Of a stretch of DNA of 64,000 bases, positions 9,706 through 19,935 are shown one piece after another. The position numbers and the translations under genes are program-made. Below the pieces are notes generated by a model. It searched no databases and was not told the DNA's origin. It saw only the letters and a list, made by a program, of their open reading frames with translations. The stretch's first letter is position 1. Each line of letters opens with the position of its first letter. The DNA is from Kuschelorhynchus macadamiae (Eukaryota > Arthropoda > Insecta > Coleoptera > Curculionidae), in assembly GCA_030620095.1 (NCBI GenBank), contig JAUTXW010005194.1, forward strand, positions 294,501 to 358,500. Reading direction: 5' to 3'.

Positions 9706-11493
9706 ATGGTAAGAGTGTATAAAAGGAAACTAGGTGCTAGAAGATATAAAGACTACAGTGAAGAGAACATTGAGCATGCACTAGCAAAGGTTACTGAAGA
9801 TAGTTGGAGTCTACAGAGGGCTGCTCGAGAATACAACATACCTTATGGAACGCTAAATAATAAATACCATGGTCGCCATATTAGAAAAAATGGGGGGCAA
9901 ACCTGTTTTACAAATAGCGAAGAAAAGGCCTTTCTTTCCGCAGCAAGTGTTTGTGGAGAATGGGGTTTTCCCTTAGACACAATTGATTTGAGACAGTTTG
10001 CGAAAAATTATTTGGATAGTCAAGGTAGCAACGTCGCCATGTTTCAAAATAATCTACCAGGCAATGATTGGGTTTATTCTTTGCTTCAGCGACATAACGA
10101 TGCAATTGTTAAAAAAGTGGCTGCAAATATTAAACGCTCTCGGGCTTCTGTTTCAAGACAAACTATAATGGATTATTTTAACAATTTACGGGAGACATTG
10201 CAAGATATTCCTGCATCGAATATATTCAACTATGATGAAACAAACGTCCAGGATGATCCAGGAAATAAGAAAATGTTATTTCGACGTGGAACAAAATATC
10301 CTGAGAGAGTCTGCAATTTTACAAAAAGCGCTACATCCATTATGATGTGTGGGTCTGCATCGGGTGTGTTGTTGCCTCCATATATTATTTACAAATCAGA
10401 GAGGATGTGGGTTCAATGGACCGAAAACGGCCCTAAGGGATATCCTTGTTGCAGTGGACGATGTTGTGCATCAGGGTCGAGGTATAGCCGTACACACCAT
10501 GGGTGGATGGACGCTCAGACGTTCACGGACTGGTTCACATCATGCTTCTTACCACACGCTAAAGAATTGGAAGGTCGCAAAGTCCTGTTAGGTGACAACT
10601 TGTCATCTCATTTCACCAAAGATGTTCTTCGTTTATGCGAGGAAAATAACATCGCATTTGTATGTCTGCCCAAAAACGCGACACATCTAACACAACCTTT
10701 AGATGTGGGCTTTTTTAGAGCATTTAAAGTTTCTTGGAGGGCAACCTTATCAGCATGGAAACAGTCACACGTAACTTGCACTTCAATTGACAAAAAAGAC
10801 TTTCCATATTTACTTTCTACTTCTTTGATGGAAATGGATAAAAAAGGAGAACGCGGCACCAATGCTATTAGGCATGATTTAGTTTCGTCTTTTAAAGCTA
10901 CCGGAGTCGTGCCGTTCGATCCAGAGAGAGTATTACAAAAAATCCCTGGAAGCGACAATGTAGATGAAAATGCTGTTCAAGGAGTTTTAGTGGACTACCT
11001 ACAGCAGCAAAGATTTAACGTTGCACCTACACGACGAAACATTAAAAGACAAAAGCTTGAGGTAGAGCCGGGTAAAAGCGTAACGGCTCCTAATGATGAC
11101 TCAAATTCAGACGATGATTCAGAACCAGTATTAGAGGACCATTCTGATGACGAAATTATAGAAGAAATAGAAGAAGAGACGGAATATTTTTCAGTAGAAA
11201 AGGAAAATTTAAAAGAAGGAGCGTTTTTGCTGGTTAAGGTTTTGGGGGGCAGTCGAAAAAAAACAGTGTATAGGTATATCTCAATTATTCAGAAGCTAAT
11301 CGATGAAGGAGTGGAAGTGATGGGTATGAAATCCATTGGTGCTGCGAAGAATAAATTTAAAGCGGTGGAAGATGATCAATTTGTTATTGATAATTCTGAC
11401 ATTCTAGCAGTGCTTCCAAACCCTGAAATTAGAGATATCGACGGTGAAGCTATATACATATTTCAAAAAGACATCGATGTAAAAGAAATTTAG
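9706..11493 (+). CDS. P3 pogo/Tigger-type DDE transposase
   Basis: The ATG at 9706 (MVRVYKRKLGARRYKDYSE) follows a likely splice acceptor, so it is preferred over the upstream open frame. About 595 residues, no internal stop. N-terminal pipsqueak-type helix-turn-helix (SLQRAAREYNIPYGTLNNKY), a CENP-B-like second DNA-binding region, then the DDE domain: NIFNYDETN (first Asp), LLGDNLSSH (second), NATHLTQPLDVGFF (third). The C-terminus is an acidic run (about residues 470-520) and a short conserved tail. It should bind the GGGGCGAAATTGAT repeats and cut at TA. It is one of the few transposases here with no visible lesion. No C-terminal zinc finger, unlike P1, P2, P4 and P5. Confidence 0.92.
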   Translation: MVRVYKRKLGARRYKDYSEENIEHALAKVTEDSWSLQRAAREYNIPYGTLNNKYHGRHIRKNGGQTCFTNSEEKAFLSAASVCGEWGFPLDTIDLRQFAKNYLDSQGSNVAMFQNNLPGNDWVYSLLQRHNDAIVKKVAANIKRSRASVSRQTIMDYFNNLRETLQDIPASNIFNYDETNVQDDPGNKKMLFRRGTKYPERVCNFTKSATSIMMCGSASGVLLPPYIIYKSERMWVQWTENGPKGYPCCSGRCCASGSRYSRTHHGWMDAQTFTDWFTSCFLPHAKELEGRKVLLGDNLSSHFTKDVLRLCEENNIAFVCLPKNATHLTQPLDVGFFRAFKVSWRATLSAWKQSHVTCTSIDKKDFPYLLSTSLMEMDKKGERGTNAIRHDLVSSFKATGVVPFDPERVLQKIPGSDNVDENAVQGVLVDYLQQQRFNVAPTRRNIKRQKLEVEPGKSVTAPNDDSNSDDDSEPVLEDHSDDEIIEEIEEETEYFSVEKENLKEGAFLLVKVLGGSRKKTVYRYISIIQKLIDEGVEVMGMKSIGAAKNKFKAVEDDQFVIDNSDILAVLPNPEIRDIDGEAIYIFQKDIDVKEI

Positions 11494-11751
11494 TTTGTAA
11501 AAATTTATGTTTGATTTTATTTTAGAAAATAAGTTTTTTTTATTTGTTTTATCGAGTTAAATCATGACCTTTAAGCAGAAGCTTTATCTCAGCCAAAGAT
11601 TTATTGCAAGGTTGGCATTTTTTTATTTTGTATTAAACAAACACTTCTCTTAATCGTTTAATAAACATGTTCAACATTAAAAACTAGATATTTTTTTGAA
11701 CGTACAGCCAATGGATATAATAAACTAGGATTTGATCGGCGTTACTGACTG
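11494..11751 (+). other. 3' flank of the P3 transposase gene
   Basis: AT-rich untranslated sequence between the transposase stop and the inserted BEL repeat. No separate gene seen. Confidence 0.5.
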
Positions 11752-12016
11752 TGTTTAGTTTTCACTAATTTAGTTTTCTTTATTAAATAAATAATTGTAA
11801 TTATTTTTTAAGCACATTTATAGAGTTATATACTTCTTGAAACTACAGAGTTTTTTGTTTTTAATTTACTTTTTTTTATATATAAATATTTTGGGTAATT
11901 TATAATAATAAATTTTATTAATACTATTATTATATCGTAAGTTAAGAAATCTAAATTTAAACTTCGCGGTTCGTGCATTTAAAACCAGTGCATCTCATTG
12001 GCAATGTCCGAAGAAC
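11752..12016 (+). repeat. BEL/Pao LTR segment A, plus orientation
   Basis: Begins TGTTTAGTTTTCACTAATTT. It is an inverted copy of 13065-13329, with identical landmarks such as TAAGCACATTTATAGAG and ATGAGATGCACTGG (reversed). It faces the minus-strand BEL copy, so the LTR is present in both orientations. Confidence 0.8.
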
Positions 12017-12604
12017 TCGACCATTACCAATGAATGGTGATAGCTCAGAAATAAAATTATTACTTATTATTTTTGGTTAACTTAGTGGACTGATTTTCTT
12101 TTTATTCTTTTTTTTTTATAATTATTTAAAGCGGAGGTTATATTTTACCTAAGATATCTAAAAACAAATTTTAATTGAAAAACCATATATAGCGGCGACC
12201 AGTGAATCAAATTTTAATTATGCAAGACACTTACTTCTTAGTATCTGGTCATCTTCATGAGGGGGCCCCCGATTGGTGTCTTTTTGGTGCTTCTTATCTT
12301 ATCTGCCGCAGCGTGGAACACACACACAAAAAAAAAAGGAAAATATATAATTTGTACGTATATGCTTTAGTGCGGACGACCAAACCTGAAGTCGTCGTTA
12401 AGTTTTGCATGATATCTATGTAGCCTTCGCGCACGTGCACATCCAATCATATTTCTGCAGCCCATAATAATCTTGCGTTCTTCGGACATTGCCAATGAGA
12501 TGCACTGGTTTTAAATGCACGAACCGCGAAGTTTAAATTTAGATTTCTTAACTTACGATATAATAATAGTATTAATAAAATTTATTATTATAAATTACCC
12601 AAAT
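12017..12604 (-). repeat. BEL/Pao LTR-region duplicate (segments B and part of A)
   Basis: 12025-12486 is a close direct copy of 12619-13064 (shared landmarks CGATAGCTCAGAAATAAA-like, GCGGCGACCAGTGAATC, GAGGGGGCCCCCGATTGG). 12487-12603 repeats the first part of 13065-13190. So this stretch is a partial tandem duplicate of the LTR unit to its right. The short reading frames in both copies (near 12202-12423 and 12827-13033) mirror each other and are not genes. Confidence 0.75.
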
Positions 12605-13329
12605 CCGGCTCGAAGGACCAATGAATGACGATAGCTCAGAAATAAAATTATTACTTATTATTTCTGGTTAACTTAGTGGACTGATTTTCTTTTTATTCTT
12701 TTTTTTATAATTATTTAAAGCGGAGGTTATATTTTACCTAAGATATCTAAAAACAAATTTTAATTGAAAAACCATATATAGCGGCGACCAGTGAATCAAA
12801 TTTTAATTATGCAAGACACTTACTTCTTAGTATCTGGTCATCTTCATGAGGGGGCCCCCGATTGGTGTCCTTTTGGTGCTTCTTATCTTATCGGCAGCAG
12901 CGTGGAACACACACACAAAAAAAAGGAAAATATATAATTTGTACGTATATGCTTTAGTGCGGACGACCAAACCTGAAGTCGTCGTTAAGTTTTGCATGAT
13001 ATCTATGTAGCCTTCGCGCACGTGCACATCCAATCATATTTCTGCAGCCCATAGTAATCTTGCGTTCTTCGGACATTGCCAATGAGATGCACTGGTTTTA
13101 AATGCACGAACCGCGAAGTTTAAATTTAGATTTCTTAACTTACGATATAATAATAGTATTAATAAAATTTATTATTATAAATTACCCAAAATATTTATAT
13201 ATAAAAAAAAGGTAAATTAAAAACAAAAAACTCTGTAGTTTCAAGAAGTATATAACTCTATAAATGTGCTTAAAAAATAATTACAATTATTTATTTAATA
13301 AAGAAAACTAAATTAGTGAAAACTAAACA
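12605..13329 (-). repeat. BEL/Pao LTR copy next to pol, minus orientation
   Basis: On the minus strand it starts TGTTTAGTTTTCACT directly after the end of the BEL coding region, as a 3' LTR should, and runs about 700 bases to CATTGGTCCTTCGAGCCGG. I recall that last motif from the leader after the 5' LTR in Pao-type elements, so part of segment B may be leader rather than LTR. Confidence 0.65.
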
Positions 13330-13347
13330 TTCCGGCGCCCGAAAATG

Positions 13348-13830
13348 CTATGCATTTTCCGAGGAGGAAACCGGTAAAGGACACAACTTGTTTAAAGGTC
13401 GCTTTAAAATATTATTGCTAGTTTTGATAGTAGCTACACGCGCAATACCATCACTACCGAGATTAAAACACAATATACGACCTAATTTCCACTGAAGAGG
13501 CGGCAATATGTCATCTTTAATTAGTACAAGAGTTCCAACAGGAGGAGAAGCAGTGCGGTCTACCCATTTATTTCTCTGTTGGAGGGTATGGAGATACTCC
13601 CTTTTCCAGCGCTTCCAGAAATCTTGGTGGATTCTCTGAAGTAGTTGCCATCGAGAAAGGCGATTTAATTTAATAGCTGATAAGTCAGTGTCAGGCGCGG
13701 CGGTTAGCGGTTCCATGGTAAGGAAATGGCCTGGGGTTAGCACCGACAAATCATTAGGGTCTGTGCTTAATGGGGTAAGAGGTCTAGAATTTACGATTGC
13801 CTCAATCTGACAAAGAACAGTTGAGAATTC
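13348..13830 (-). pseudogene. BEL/Pao Pol, C-terminal domain
   Basis: Continues the Pol frame after a frameshift near 13750-13832. The peptide has LTPGHFL, RWQLLQ, FWKRWKREYLHTLQQR and PPLQWKLGRI, the conserved C-terminal domain found after the integrase in BEL/Pao polyproteins. It ends at a stop near 13348, next to the purine-rich stretch and LTR. Confidence 0.85.
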
Positions 13831-13831
13831 T

Positions 13832-15313
13832 TCATAAGTTAGCAGTTGTAACTTTAGTCAAATGTAACTTTACGGACTTAACACCGCTTTCCCAAAGTCC
13901 GCCAAAATTTGGACTGTGAGGGGGGATAAACTTCCACGTAATAGGCTTATCAGGATCAAACTGAAGAAGCTGTTTATTTGCGCATATAAAATTTGTGGCG
14001 TTGTCGGAATATAAGTGACTACAATGACCGCGACGCGAGACAAAACGACGTAGGGCCGCAATAAACGACTCAGCAGTAAGATCACTGACCAGCTCCAAAT
14101 GTATAGCCTTTGTAGACATACACACAAATAAACAGACATAAGCTTTTAAGGTTTTTGAGCCTCGAGTTTTTGACATTGTTATATTAAAAGGGCCAAAATG
14201 ATCAACCCCTGAGTGAGAAAAACATTTCAATTGAGACACACGCGGTGTTGGTAAATTACCCATGTAAGGAGTAAGCGGTTGAGGTTTTACTTTATAACAT
14301 TGGACGCATTTCGACAAAACGCCGCGTATAGTCCGTTTAGCAGAAACAATCCAAAAATTTTGATTTAACAAAAACATAAGACATTGGACACCCGCATGTA
14401 AATATTTTATATGAAAAGTAGAAATAATCAATTCGGTTAATGGATGTTTTTGTGGCAATAAAGCCGGATATTTTTTGTCATAAGTTAGAGAAGAAAAATG
14501 TAATCGTCCACCAACCCGTAAAACATTTTCATTATCTAGAAATAAGTTGAGTTTCTGAAGGGGTTTCGATAACTTCTGTTGGGAGCGAATTAATGCAATT
14601 TCGTTAGAAAATACAACATGTTGAGTATGTTTCACCAAATACAACAAAGCATTATGTAATTCGTTATAACTAAAACCATTAGAACTTTCAACAGGCTGCT
14701 TTTTAATTTTACATTTTATGTTAGAAACAAATCTTAAAATATATGCAATCACACGCTTTATAAATAGTAAAGAAGAACTTTTTGTTAAAAGTATATCAAA
14801 GATATTATCTGAATTAGGGTTAGGTGTAAGAGACACAGCGTTTACTACAACAGGATTTTTCTTCTCTTCATCATATATCTCCGAGGGAGGCCTATAACTA
14901 ATTTGCGGCCAGAAATTTTTAGAGAGTTTTAAAAAATTTGGACCTTCGTAAAATAAAGTATGATCTCGCAACTCGGAAGGAAAAGCTCCTCGAGACGCTA
15001 CATCTGCAGGATTAGAAAATGTACAAATATAATACCATTGATTAGGTGCGATTTTTTCTTGTATGATGCTGACACGATTTGAGACAAATGTCTTCCAACG
15101 AGAGGGATGAGACGTGATCCACGATAAAGCGACAGTCGAATCTGACCAAGCAAAAATGTTACTAATTTTTATGCGACTTTGAAAAGTATTTAAAACGAAT
15201 TCAATTAATTCTGCTAAAAGAAGTGCGGCACATAGTTCAAGTCTAGGTATAGAAATGGTTTTTAAAGGGGCAACTCGAGTTTTCTCGAGTTTCTCTCTTG
15301 CGAGTAAGCACAA
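13832..15313 (-). pseudogene. BEL/Pao Pol: RNase H to integrase, 5'-truncated
   Basis: 493 open residues. PRLELCAALLLAEL and WSDSTVALSWI are the RNase H-like region; NPADVASRGAF follows. H-x3-H...CVQC is the zinc-binding domain of the integrase, then VDHFGPF, YSDNATNF and NFGGLWESGVK give the D-D-E integrase core. The protease, reverse transcriptase and Gag that should precede are absent, and the frame begins abruptly beside a short palindrome at 15311-15330 (ACTGTCAGTGCGCTGACAGT). This is a truncated, inactive copy lying within P3. Confidence 0.9.
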
Positions 15314-15330
15314 CTGTCAGTGCGCTGACA

Positions 15331-15853
15331 GTTCCGCATGCTGGTACCTACAGCCACCAACAAAATTAAATTTCTAGCCTGTAAAATATCTATTTTACGC
15401 TGGCTTTAACCCGAACACATAATAATAAAAAATATAAATATGTTTTTTAGGTTAGAAACTTAATTTTGTGGGCGATTGCACAAAAAGTTTGGTAGTGATC
15501 AATTTCACCCTTATGATCAATTTGACCCCGAGATCTTTGAAAATGAATAATTTTTAAACTAACAAAAATATTTAGGTCAGGGTGAAATTGATCATTTTAT
15601 ATGGTTTCTTCAGTACGTAGATGCAATATAAAAGAGGTGATCAAATTCGCCCCAAATCAAGTGTGAATTTGATCAGCTCCATTTTATTTTTTTCTGAGAA
15701 TATTTAAAATAATTTTAAAATTCTAGGACTCTAGAATCGCTATAGAATAATCTTATAAAGTCATCTATATTTTTTTAAAAATAAAATATCTTATATTCAA
15801 AGTTATACAGGCCAAATAAAAAAATAAGTGATCAATTTCGCCCCAAACTACGG
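15331..15853 (+). mobile_element. P3 right end, non-coding, with iterated GATCAATTT motifs
   Basis: Contains about six copies of GATCAATTTCGCCCC-like sequence in both orientations and the terminal inverted repeat ending at 15853. No gene seen. Confidence 0.75.
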
Positions 15854-15855
15854 TA

Positions 15856-16401
15856 CTATATAAATGTGTTTTCACTTCATCTGTATTAACAGTAACAAAC
15901 TCAAATGTTTCACCTAAAATGAATTCCCTATTGTTAAATAATATCTAGTAGATTAACGTCAACAGACTGTATATTATTTGAAAATTGTAGAAAACGTTAA
16001 TTTATTTCTGAAGGATTATCTAAAAAATCAGGAAGAGGTACAACTTTAGCTTTATTTACAATATCTAAATTTTTTAGCCTTTGCCACAAAATTTTACTAT
16101 TATTGTTATTAGCGCAATACTCTAAATATTTCCTTTTTTCAGTTCTTATAGCTATGTTTGTTTGATTGCGCAACTGTTTATAATAATCCCAATGATTCTG
16201 ATTTTTTGTTCGCTTGTACTTTTGGAAAGCCTTATCTCTTAATTTAATCATAGTGAGCACAGTGTCCGTCAGCCAAACAGGCTTCTGTCTTTTTATAACT
16301 ACTGATTTTAGCCAAAATGTCAAATATATTTAATAGTAAAGAATTAAAATATGACACTTTTTCATTAATATTGATAATATTTATTATCTTTTCGAACGGC
16401 G
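15856..16401 (-). pseudogene. LINE-A linker between endonuclease and reverse transcriptase
   Basis: On the minus strand: KPVWLTDTVLTMIKLRDKAF, WDYYKQLRNQTN, KRKYLEYC, LWQRLKNLDIV and LPDFLDNPSEIN. These are typical of the region before the reverse transcriptase in CR1/jockey-like elements. Frameshift near 16325 and stops near 15997. It ends exactly at the P3 insertion (15855) and starts at the Transib insertion (16402). Confidence 0.8.
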
Positions 16402-17056
16402 CGGCGCACATAGGTCAATAATCGCAAATTCGTAATCTTTGGAATTTTCCACCTTCATTTTTTTGGCTCATATTCACATATTTTGTTTAGCTAATAGTCA
16501 TCGAAGTTTTGAGAAAGTTTTAATTGCAATATTTTTGTTGGAGTTGTCAAGAAATCTTGAAAATTGTAATTTTGTGAAAGCACATCGAATCCGGCTAAAA
16601 TTATTGCTAATTTTAAAGATTTTAGAACCGAGAAATAGAATTATTTTGACAGTATTTTTACATAGCATTAAAGTATGAACATTTGGTTATAATTTACTCC
16701 GAAAACACTAGCAAATACATGTATTATTATCTAGATAATTAAACTTTTTAGATAACACTACAATTGAACATAAATATTCAAACAAATTTGATAATCCGTA
16801 AAAGAACGAACAAATGAAGCGTCAAATTACTCCTTATTGTTTTAGCAACTGAACAAAAAAAATTAAAATTGCAAATGTCTGCTATTTTTCGTGGTAGGCC
16901 CGGCCGAGGAAAATAGACGCGCAGCGCGGCTCGCGTTGCGTAATAATCAAGTGTGCGGGATATTAAATTATTATTACCTTTAAATCTGTGTTTCAATAAA
17001 TGATTGTTTTGTCGTTTTGTGATTGTGAGTTTGTGCTGTTGTCTCCAAATATTTCG

Positions 17057-17348
17057 ATGGAAGAATCAATCACTCGGATGTTTTTACATGAGAAGATAAG
17101 GGAGTTTAAAGGCGAAACCACGAAGAAAAAGAAAATTCGTTTACTTGATTTTCTTAAGGAGTACCGGCGATGATGAGCTTCATGTTCTTAAATATACGAG
17201 GAATAGTACTTTCGATTTTATTTTCTACACTTTTTTTGAAAAAGTATGCAATTTAAATAGCGAAAAAAGACATTGTTCCATTGTCGTCAAGAAAATGTTT
17301 CTATATATATCTTTTAAATTTTATGAATGTGTTATTAATAAAAAATAA
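17057..17348 (+). pseudogene. Possible N-terminal exon of the Transib transposase
   Basis: The ATG at 17057 opens MEESITRMFLHEKIREFKGE and a lysine-rich helix, stopping at 17171; an overlapping frame (from 17150) then runs to 17346. It could be the N-terminal region split by a frameshift, but there is little in it to recognise. Confidence 0.4.
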
Positions 17349-17597
17349 ACCGAATTAAAATATTTTGTTACATGACTTATGTTAATTTGTCAATAATTGT
17401 TTATTTTCATGTGACCAAGGTTGTTCTCTATCTAATTCCAGTTCGCTGATAGTTCGGTCACTTTTTTATTATTTACTGTCTAATATTAAATTTAAAGATA
17501 ATAATAAAACAATTAATTAAATGTAATGTAGAAACAAGGCCATAAAAATCGTTCTTTTTTTAACTATTTTTGTGTTGAAGAATTATCATATGTCACG

Positions 17598-18334
17598 GTG
17601 ATGAAATTGCGTCAGTCAGGTGACTCTGCAGCTGCACGTCTTCTTACAGAAGTTACTACCACAACTCCGACTAGGGCACAAAGAATTTTACAAAACTGGA
17701 TATCCCCCTCACCTATTCCCTACACTCCTGAAGAAGCCGTAGCAATTGTAATAAGTCAGAACCTTACTCGGGAACAATATACATTTCTAAGAAATAGCAG
17801 CAGAGAGAAACATCACGACCTTTATCCTCCTTATTATAAAGTGTTGGAAACAAAAAAGGTGTTTTATCCAGAGGAAAATGTGGTAACTGCAACAAAATGT
17901 GAAGTCTCTTTACAAAGCCTTCTCAACAAAACTTGTGAAAGCATTATGAAAATGGTCCCAAATAGAGATTACAAGTATAAATCGTTAGTGTTGTATGGTA
18001 AATGGGGATTTGACGGAAGCGGTGGATATTCGACTTATAAACAAACTGGAAAGGATAACACATTGCATGCAGAAGATAGTCTGTTTACTACTTCATTGGT
18101 TCCTCTTCGCTTAGTAGACGAAAATGATGGTGAACCACTGATACTGTGGAAAAATCCCCGACCTGCATCCAAACGACTTTGCCGGCCTATAAGACTGCAG
18201 TGGGTCCATGAAACCAATGAAGTTTCGCGATTGGAAAGAAGCAACATTGAAGATCAAATTAAAAACTTAATTCCTTACGAAGATCTAAAGGGAACTATAA
18301 GTTTAAGTTATCGTTAACTATGGTTGATGGAAAA
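17598..18334 (+). pseudogene. Transib transposase exon with first catalytic residues
   Basis: About 240 residues: an N-terminal zone with PTRAQRILQNW, then YGKWGFDGSGGYSTYKQ, the block with the first catalytic Asp, then LVPLRLV, LWKNPRPASKRLCRPIRLQW, and after a two-base frameshift near 18300 SLTMVDGKV with the second Asp. It ends at a GTAAGA donor. Transib transposase is the relative of the RAG1 core that cuts at CAC-starting ends. Three introns separate the exons (18335-18391, 18599-18662, 18837-18894), all GT-AG. The frameshift makes this copy defective. Confidence 0.9.
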
Positions 18335-18391
18335 GTAAGAACATTGTATTTTTAATAAATGTATGATTGTAACGTTTATTGTAACTTTCAG

Positions 18392-18598
18392 GTTTGTTGT
18401 GCGTTAACACAATCATCTTCCATGACATGCTACTTATGTGGAGTAAAAATATCGAAAATGAACGACATTGACTTTGTTCGATCACTACCCGTAACGGAAG
18501 AAAACCTCTCATTCGGATTATCGTCACTTCACGCATACATACGTTTTTTTGAATGTCTACTACATGTAGCGTATAGGCTAGATATTAAGACATGGAGG
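18392..18598 (+). CDS. Transib transposase, second recognised exon
   Basis: Begins after TTTCAG and ends before GTAAGC. Encodes SMTCYLCGV (a C-x2-C pair), KMNDIDFVRSLP, and LHAYIRFFECLLHVAYRLD, all standard Transib/RAG1-like blocks between the second Asp and the catalytic Glu. In phase with the next exon (TW-R then VEKV). Confidence 0.88.
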
Positions 18599-18662
18599 GT
18601 AAGCTTAAAGCTACCTATATTATACAAAAATAAAGCTAAAAATCACTTAATATTTTTTAAAG

Positions 18663-18836
18663 GTCGAAAAAGTCAACAAGCAGGTAATGGAAAATAGGAA
18701 GAGACAGATTCAAGAGCAGTTTAGACACAAAATGGGTCTTATAGTAGATGTTCCAAAATCAGGAGCAGGCACAACAAATGATGGGAATACAGCCCGTAGA
18801 TTTTTTCCCACCCAGAGTTATCGTCTGAAATAACTG
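18663..18836 (+). pseudogene. Transib transposase, third recognised exon
   Basis: Encodes VEKVNKQVMENRKRQIQEQF, GLIVDVPKSGAGTTNDGNTA and RRFF, a highly conserved Transib stretch. A small frameshift near 18815 then interrupts it; the shifted frame gives SSEIT and a splice donor (CTG before GTATTT) in phase with the last exon. Confidence 0.88.
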
Positions 18837-18894
18837 GTATTTACTTACTGAATAATTATTATAAAGATGCTAAATATTATTTAATTCATTTTAG

Positions 18895-19424
18895 GTATTG
18901 ATGTTGATATGATAAAGAGATTTTCGGTCATCTTACGGGCTATCAACATTGGGTACGAGATTAATGTAACAAAATTTGAAGAGTATTGTTTTCAAACGGC
19001 CAGAAAGTACGTAGAACTATATGGATGGTATTTTATGCCCCCTAGTATCCATAAGATCCTCTTACATGGGAGTATTATAATTAAGCATACACTACTTCCA
19101 ATTATAGAAATGAGTGAAGAATCTCAAGAATCTAGGAATAGGGATATAAGAAGATATCGGGAACATCACACAAGAAAGATTGACCCCCTAAAACTAAACG
19201 AAGATTTATTATATAGACTTATTTTGAGTTCAGATCCATTTTTAAGTAATTATTTTTTTAAAAATAAAGTGAAGCGCAAGCCATTAGATGCAAAACTCTG
19301 CGAATTGTTAATAAATGTTCCGGAAGCAGGTCGCGATCGGGATGAGAGTGATTTAGAAAAAGTTGTTTCGAATCTGGTGAAGAATTATAAGTTGTTAATT
19401 TGTAATAAAAATGTTTTGACCTAA
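18895..19424 (+). CDS. Transib transposase, last exon with catalytic Glu
   Basis: Begins after TTTTAG; reads IDVDMIKRFSVILRAINIGY, then WYFMPPSIHKILLHG, MSEESQESRNRDIRRYREHH and a C-terminal tail ending at TAA 19422-19424. The SEE-x-QEARN-like block carries the catalytic Glu of the Transib/RAG1 DDE triad. Open throughout. Confidence 0.9.
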
Positions 19425-19930
19425 CTGAGTTGGTTATCTTTTTTCACTTAACATTTTTTAAAGGAATAATAAATTATTAATAAAAGGATCAATATTTTAG
19501 AGGTATACTGATAGTAAATTTTAACTACAGGTATGCCTTTATACTTAACTTCATATTTACTTGTAGATTAATTTGAAATGTTAAGCTTTTTTTCACCATT
19601 TTATTAAAGGGGTTGTATTTAACCCCTTTCCAAAGGGGTTATATTTTTTGCTGGTTTTACACATATTTAAAAGTCAGTATATCGAGTTTGTTCTATGGTT
19701 TAAAAAAAATAGGTTGGTATTCATGACCGCACTCAAGGTTGAGTTTTGATTTTGATAGTAGCTGTCAGCATAAAAATATAACGCCTGAAAAACATAACGC
19801 CTGCAACCTGCACAACACAACCTTGAGTACGGTCTATGAATACAAGCCTTAGTGCAAAAAAAAATTGCTAACATTCTCTATTCCCGAGATATGATTTTCG
19901 ATCAATTATTTCCATTTTTTGACCAATGTG
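19425..19930 (+). other. Transib 3' UTR and right end
   Basis: Non-coding. Contains the small inverted-repeat element at 19711-19850 and ends with the terminal repeat TTGACCAATGTG. Confidence 0.8.
19711..19850. mobile_element. 140-bp MITE inside Transib
   Basis: The ends are inverted repeats of about 30 bases: AGGTTGGTATTCATGACCG on the left, and the reverse complement of the right end is AAGGCTTGTATTCATAGACC. No coding capacity. The family is not identified. Confidence 0.7.
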
Positions 19931-19935
19931 CGGCG

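Larger units (their letters stand above)
9197..15853 (+). mobile_element. P3, pogo/Tigger-like DNA transposon
   Basis: The ends are near-perfect inverted repeats beginning CCGTAGTTTGGGGCGAAATT on the left; the right end is its reverse complement. They are flanked by TA (9195-9196 and 15854-15855) within LINE-A. The motif GGGGCGAAATTGATCA or close variants recurs many times on both sides (9207, 9228, 9580, 9601, 9630; 15500-15670; 15829). Contents: an open transposase and, downstream, an inserted BEL/Pao relic (about 11752 to 15313) that inflates the length. Confidence 0.93.
16407..19930 (+). mobile_element. Transib DNA transposon (RAG1-related family)
   Basis: The left end is CACATAGGTCAATAATCG; the reverse complement of the right end is CACATTGGTCAAAAAATGG. 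Both are flanked by the 5-bp duplication CGGCG (16402-16406 and 19931-19935). A CAC-starting terminus with a GC-rich 5-bp duplication is the Transib hallmark, and the encoded transposase matches the family. It is inserted in LINE-A, on the opposite strand. 16407-17056 is the left end and 5' UTR with no gene seen. Confidence 0.95.

Noticed and set aside
12202..13033. Short open frames in the duplicated LTR region
   Set aside because: They occur in mirrored form in repeat copies with no protein features; chance frames in LTR DNA.
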